Part shown: piece after piece, positions 30,571 to 32,718 of the stretch
How positions within the stretch are numbered: position 1 is the stretch's first letter
Layout: every line of letters starts with the position of its first letter
NCBI GenBank assembly: GCA_937898715.1
Contig: CALEKA010000026.1
Location: 1-32,718 of the forward strand
Direction of reading: 5' to 3'
Length of the DNA: 32,718 nt
Source of the DNA: an uncultured Prevotella sp.
Lineage (GTDB): Bacteria > Bacteroidota > Bacteroidia > Bacteroidales > Bacteroidaceae
Made by a program: the position numbers and the translations under genes
Notes under the pieces: model-generated
The model's input: only the letters and a program-made list of their open reading frames with translations
What the model was told of the DNA's origin: nothing
Databases searched by the model: none

Positions 30571-31758
30571 ATGTACGGTAAATTGCAACAACACCTTCAG
30601 AATGAGTTGAAGGAGATCAAAGAAGCCGGTCTTTATAAGGAAGAACGCCTCATCGAGGGCCCTCAGCAGGCCGCTATTCAAGTAAAGGGTAAGGAAGTGC
30701 TCAACTTCTGTGCCAACAACTACTTGGGCCTTTCTAACAATCCTCGCCTTATCCAGGCTGCTAAGGACATGATGGACCGCCGCGGCTATGGTATGTCGAG
30801 TGTGCGCTTCATCTGCGGTACGCAGGACATTCACAAGGAGCTCGAGGCTGCTATTTCTAAGTTTTTCAAGACCGAGGATACCATTCTCTACGCTGCTTGT
30901 TTCGATGCTAATGGTGGCGTGTTTGAGCCTCTGCTCACTGCCGACGATGCGATCATCTCTGATGCTTTGAACCACGCTTCTATCATCGATGGCGTGCGTC
31001 TCTGCAAGGCAAAGCGCTATCGCTACGCCAATGCCGATATGGAAGACCTCGAGCGTCAGCTTCAGGCAGCTCAGGAGCAGCGCTTCCGCATCATCGTGAC
31101 CGACGGTGTGTTCTCTATGGACGGCAATGTAGCTCCTATCGACAAGATCTGCGACTTGGCAGAGAAGTACGATGCCCTCGTCATGGTAGACGAGAGCCAC
31201 TCTGCTGGCGTTGTGGGTAAGACTGGTCGTGGTGTAAGCGAGTTCTTCAACACTTACGGTCGTGTAGATATCTATACTGGTACGCTGGGCAAGGCTTTCG
31301 GTGGTGCTATGGGTGGCTTCACTACAGGTCGTAAGGAGATCATCGACATGCTCCGTCAGCGCTCACGTCCCTACCTCTTCTCCAACTCTGTAGCTCCCGC
31401 CATCGTAGGTGCAGCTCTCGAGACCTTCAAGATTCTCGATGAGAGCAATGAGATTCACGATAAGCTCGTAGAAAATGTCAACTATTTCCGCGACAAGATG
31501 ATCGCCGCAGGCTTTGATATTAAGCCTACTCAGAGTGCCATCTGCGCCGTGATGCTCTACGATGCTAAGCTCTCTCAGGTATATGCTCAGAAGATGCAGG
31601 AAGAAGGTATCTATGTGACAGGTTTCTACTATCCCGTAGTACCTAAGGATCAGGCACGTATCCGTGTACAGATCTCTGCAGGCCACGAGCGTGAACACCT
31701 CGACAAGTGTATTGCTGCCTTCATCAAGGTGGGTAAGGAACTCGGTGTGCTGAAGTAA
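30571..31758 (+). CDS. kbl: Glycine C-acetyltransferase (2-amino-3-ketobutyrate CoA ligase)
   Basis: Kbl is a PLP enzyme that splits 2-amino-3-oxobutyrate with CoA into glycine and acetyl-CoA. The 395-residue protein aligns in length with E. coli Kbl. Class II aminotransferase-fold motifs are NFCANNYLGLSNNP, GYGMSSVRFICGT, DALNHASIIDG, VMVDESHSAGVVG (Asp207 contacts the PLP ring nitrogen) and YTGTLGKAFGGAMGG, where Lys241 forms the Schiff base. KNYLG/NYLGL and the RxIxGT-like block distinguish Kbl from serine palmitoyltransferase only partly; adjacency to tdh decides. Codon use is strongly biased to few codons, suggesting high expression. It is divergent from tdh with repeats and a leader hairpin between them, and a strong terminator follows. 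Confidence 0.95.
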   Translation: MYGKLQQHLQNELKEIKEAGLYKEERLIEGPQQAAIQVKGKEVLNFCANNYLGLSNNPRLIQAAKDMMDRRGYGMSSVRFICGTQDIHKELEAAISKFFKTEDTILYAACFDANGGVFEPLLTADDAIISDALNHASIIDGVRLCKAKRYRYANADMEDLERQLQAAQEQRFRIIVTDGVFSMDGNVAPIDKICDLAEKYDALVMVDESHSAGVVGKTGRGVSEFFNTYGRVDIYTGTLGKAFGGAMGGFTTGRKEIIDMLRQRSRPYLFSNSVAPAIVGAALETFKILDESNEIHDKLVENVNYFRDKMIAAGFDIKPTQSAICAVMLYDAKLSQVYAQKMQEEGIYVTGFYYPVVPKDQARIRVQISAGHEREHLDKCIAAFIKVGKELGVLK

Positions 31759-31781
31759 TATCTATTGCTTCTGAATAAAAT

Positions 31782-31825
31782 AATGCGGGGGTGCAACACT
31801 CTATATAGGTGTGCACCCCCGCATT
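31782..31825 (+). terminator. kbl terminator
   Basis: A 14-bp perfect stem (31782-31795 with 31812-31825, AATGCGGGGGTGCA) with a 16-nt loop is followed by a short T-run, 24 bp past the kbl stop. Confidence 0.9.
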
Positions 31826-31848
31826 TTGTAATGGGATTTTATCCAATA

Positions 31849-32043
31849 ATGGGGGCTTTAAACATTAATCTCCATTAATTGCCCATTAATTTTTCATTAA
31901 TTCTTAGCTGATATTATCGTACGACAAAATTCATGATTAATTCATGGGAATTCATGACCGAGCCTAATAGAAGGAGAATATTAATGAAGAATTAATGGTC
32001 AATTAATGAGCATTAATGTTCAAAACAAGCGCGAAGCGCAAAT
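31849..32043. mobile_element. Gene-less relative of the nuclease element (MITE-like)
   Basis: Two inverted arms, about 31849-31908 and 31978-32043, carry the same ladder of four CATTAAT boxes: starts 31863, 31873, 31884 and 31895 on the left; mirrored ends 31986, 31997, 32008 and 32018 on the right. The right arm ends with GTTCAAAACAAGCGCGAAGC, as in the nuclease element. The left arm lacks the GCGCTTCGCGC hairpin but begins ATGGGGGCTTT, a string also found at 19905-19915 inside the nuclease element. The middle (~70 bp) has no gene. It may be a deleted or non-autonomous copy. Confidence 0.6.
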
Positions 32044-32069
32044 CACAAAAATCTAATGAATTTATGTGG

Positions 32070-32099
32070 ATGCAGACGCGAGACGCGTCGCCCACAGAA
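32070..32099 (-). repeat. Solo REP-like element
   Basis: On the minus strand the sequence is TTCTGTGGGCGACGCGTCTC then GCGTCTGCAT, one arm of the family with a TCT loop and one stem change. It lies 22 bp past the HIT stop, so it may be its terminator. It directly follows the MITE-like element. Confidence 0.8.
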
Positions 32100-32121
32100 C
32101 TGGTTGAGTGTGTGGTAGAGT

Positions 32122-32517
32122 TTATTTGCTGAATTCCTTCAGAATCTTGTCGGCAGTCTGCTGCATCACTTCTGCAGAGAGTTGGAGCTTGGGCTTGCGG
32201 AAGTCCATGTCGCCCTCGCTCTGCAAGGGGATGAGGTGGATATGTGCATGGTTCACGTCGAGGCCGAGCACAGCCATGCCCACTTTGCGGCAAGGGAAAG
32301 CACGCTGAATAGCCAGAGCTACGTGCTTGGCGAAGACGGTCATTTCTGCCAATTCCTCGTCGCTAAGGTCGAAGATGTAGTCTACCTCGTGCTTAGGCAC
32401 CACGAGAGTGTGGCCCTGTGCCACGGGGTTGATGTCGAGAAATGCATAGAACTTGTCGTTCTCGGCACACTTGTATGAGGGAATCTCACCCGCAATAATC
32501 TTTGAAAATATCGTCAT
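32122..32517 (-). CDS. HIT family nucleotide hydrolase (Hint-like)
   Basis: The start at 32517 (131 residues) is chosen because it gives the canonical beginning MTIFSKIIAGEIPSYKC; an in-frame start 117 bp upstream would translate the G-free repeat leader. The histidine triad is intact, H90-A-H92-I-H94 followed by LIPL, with the usual preceding segment AFLDINPVAQGHTLVVPKHEV. Members hydrolyse adenosine phosphoramidates or dinucleoside polyphosphates in the cytoplasm. The missing cross-subunit Trp and short C-terminus are normal for bacterial HIT proteins of this group. It stands alone at the right end; the gene upstream lies outside the window. A G-free leader of the ATAACCT family precedes it. 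Confidence 0.93.
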   Translation of the reverse strand: MTIFSKIIAGEIPSYKCAENDKFYAFLDINPVAQGHTLVVPKHEVDYIFDLSDEELAEMTVFAKHVALAIQRAFPCRKVGMAVLGLDVNHAHIHLIPLQSEGDMDFRKPKLQLSAEVMQQTADKILKEFSK

Positions 32518-32718
32518 CGCTGCTATATGTTTGTAGGATTGGGTTTTGAGTTTTAAGGTTATGAGGTTATAAAGTTGCCTCATGAATCTCAGTATTATGT
32601 TTAGAGCTGTGGCTTCGTAACCTCTTTTGCCCAAGGTAACGTTATAACCTTACTGAAGTTTCTGATTTAGGATGGGCGGGCTGAAAGCCCAATGAATTCC
32701 ATAGCCCAAGGCAACGCC
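32518..32718. repeat. Repeat-rich leader and window edge
   Basis: On the minus strand the 54 bases 32524-32577 contain no G and read TTTATAACCTCATAACCTTA then AAACTC, the same family and orientation relative to the gene as the leaders of the 46-aa/CYTH unit and the SLC13 gene. Further out are two GCCCAAGG.AACG motifs (about 32629 and 32703). The last one, TAGCCCAAGGCAACGCC, is cut by the window edge and looks like half of another palindromic repeat. No gene is seen. Confidence 0.65.

Overview
The window looks like a chromosomal segment of a Bacteroidales bacterium, possibly Prevotellaceae (family uncertain). Supporting signs are: a division/cell-wall cluster whose MraY and FtsL are of Bacteroidetes type; DUF4369-type and OmpA/TPR lipoproteins; a short-chain-type threonine dehydrogenase next to kbl; absence of Shine-Dalgarno-like sequences before most starts; and repeated TAnnTTTG motifs, the -7 box of the Bacteroidetes primary sigma factor. 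No rRNA, tRNA or CRISPR array was seen.

Layout. From 156 to 17736 every gene is on the minus strand. In transcription order these are an M20 deacylase (argE-like), rsmH, an FtsL-like protein, ftsI, murE, mraY, murD, ftsW, then ychF, lgt, an OmpA/TPR lipoprotein and a thioredoxin-fold lipoprotein. This is the first half of a dcw cluster, making meso-DAP peptidoglycan precursors and the septal synthase pair FtsW/FtsI. The cluster stops after ftsW: murG, murC and ftsQAZ do not follow, and mraZ does not precede rsmH. From 18466 to 27726 the genes are on the plus strand: a MATE exporter, a GxxExxY nuclease inside a repeat-bounded element, a long-chain acyl-CoA synthetase, prfB (RF2), a 46-residue membrane protein, a CYTH enzyme, an SLC13-type transporter with RCK domains, and a lipoprotein. 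The right end holds two secreted paralogues (minus), a divergent tdh/kbl pair for threonine breakdown to glycine and acetyl-CoA, and a HIT protein.

The most unusual content is non-coding and repetitive. (1) At 19821-20645 a PD-(D/E)XK-type GxxExxY gene sits between ~70-bp inverted repeats, each with a GCGCTTCGCGC hairpin and a ladder of four CATTAAT boxes spaced 10/11/12 bp. A gene-less relative with the same ladder lies at 31849-32043. (2) Two gene-free regions, 3294-3880 and 17823-18300, are diverged copies, in opposite orientation, of one large imperfect palindrome with a central 21/22-bp tandem array. (3) A REP-like hairpin family (core CGACGCG-loop-CGCGTCG) occurs eight times. (4) Four transcription units start just after G-free leaders, three clearly built of tandem repeats, in a fixed orientation relative to the gene. 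I regard the nuclease element, the palindrome pair and the G-free leaders as the best candidates for something not yet described. Whether any is already catalogued cannot be decided without searches.
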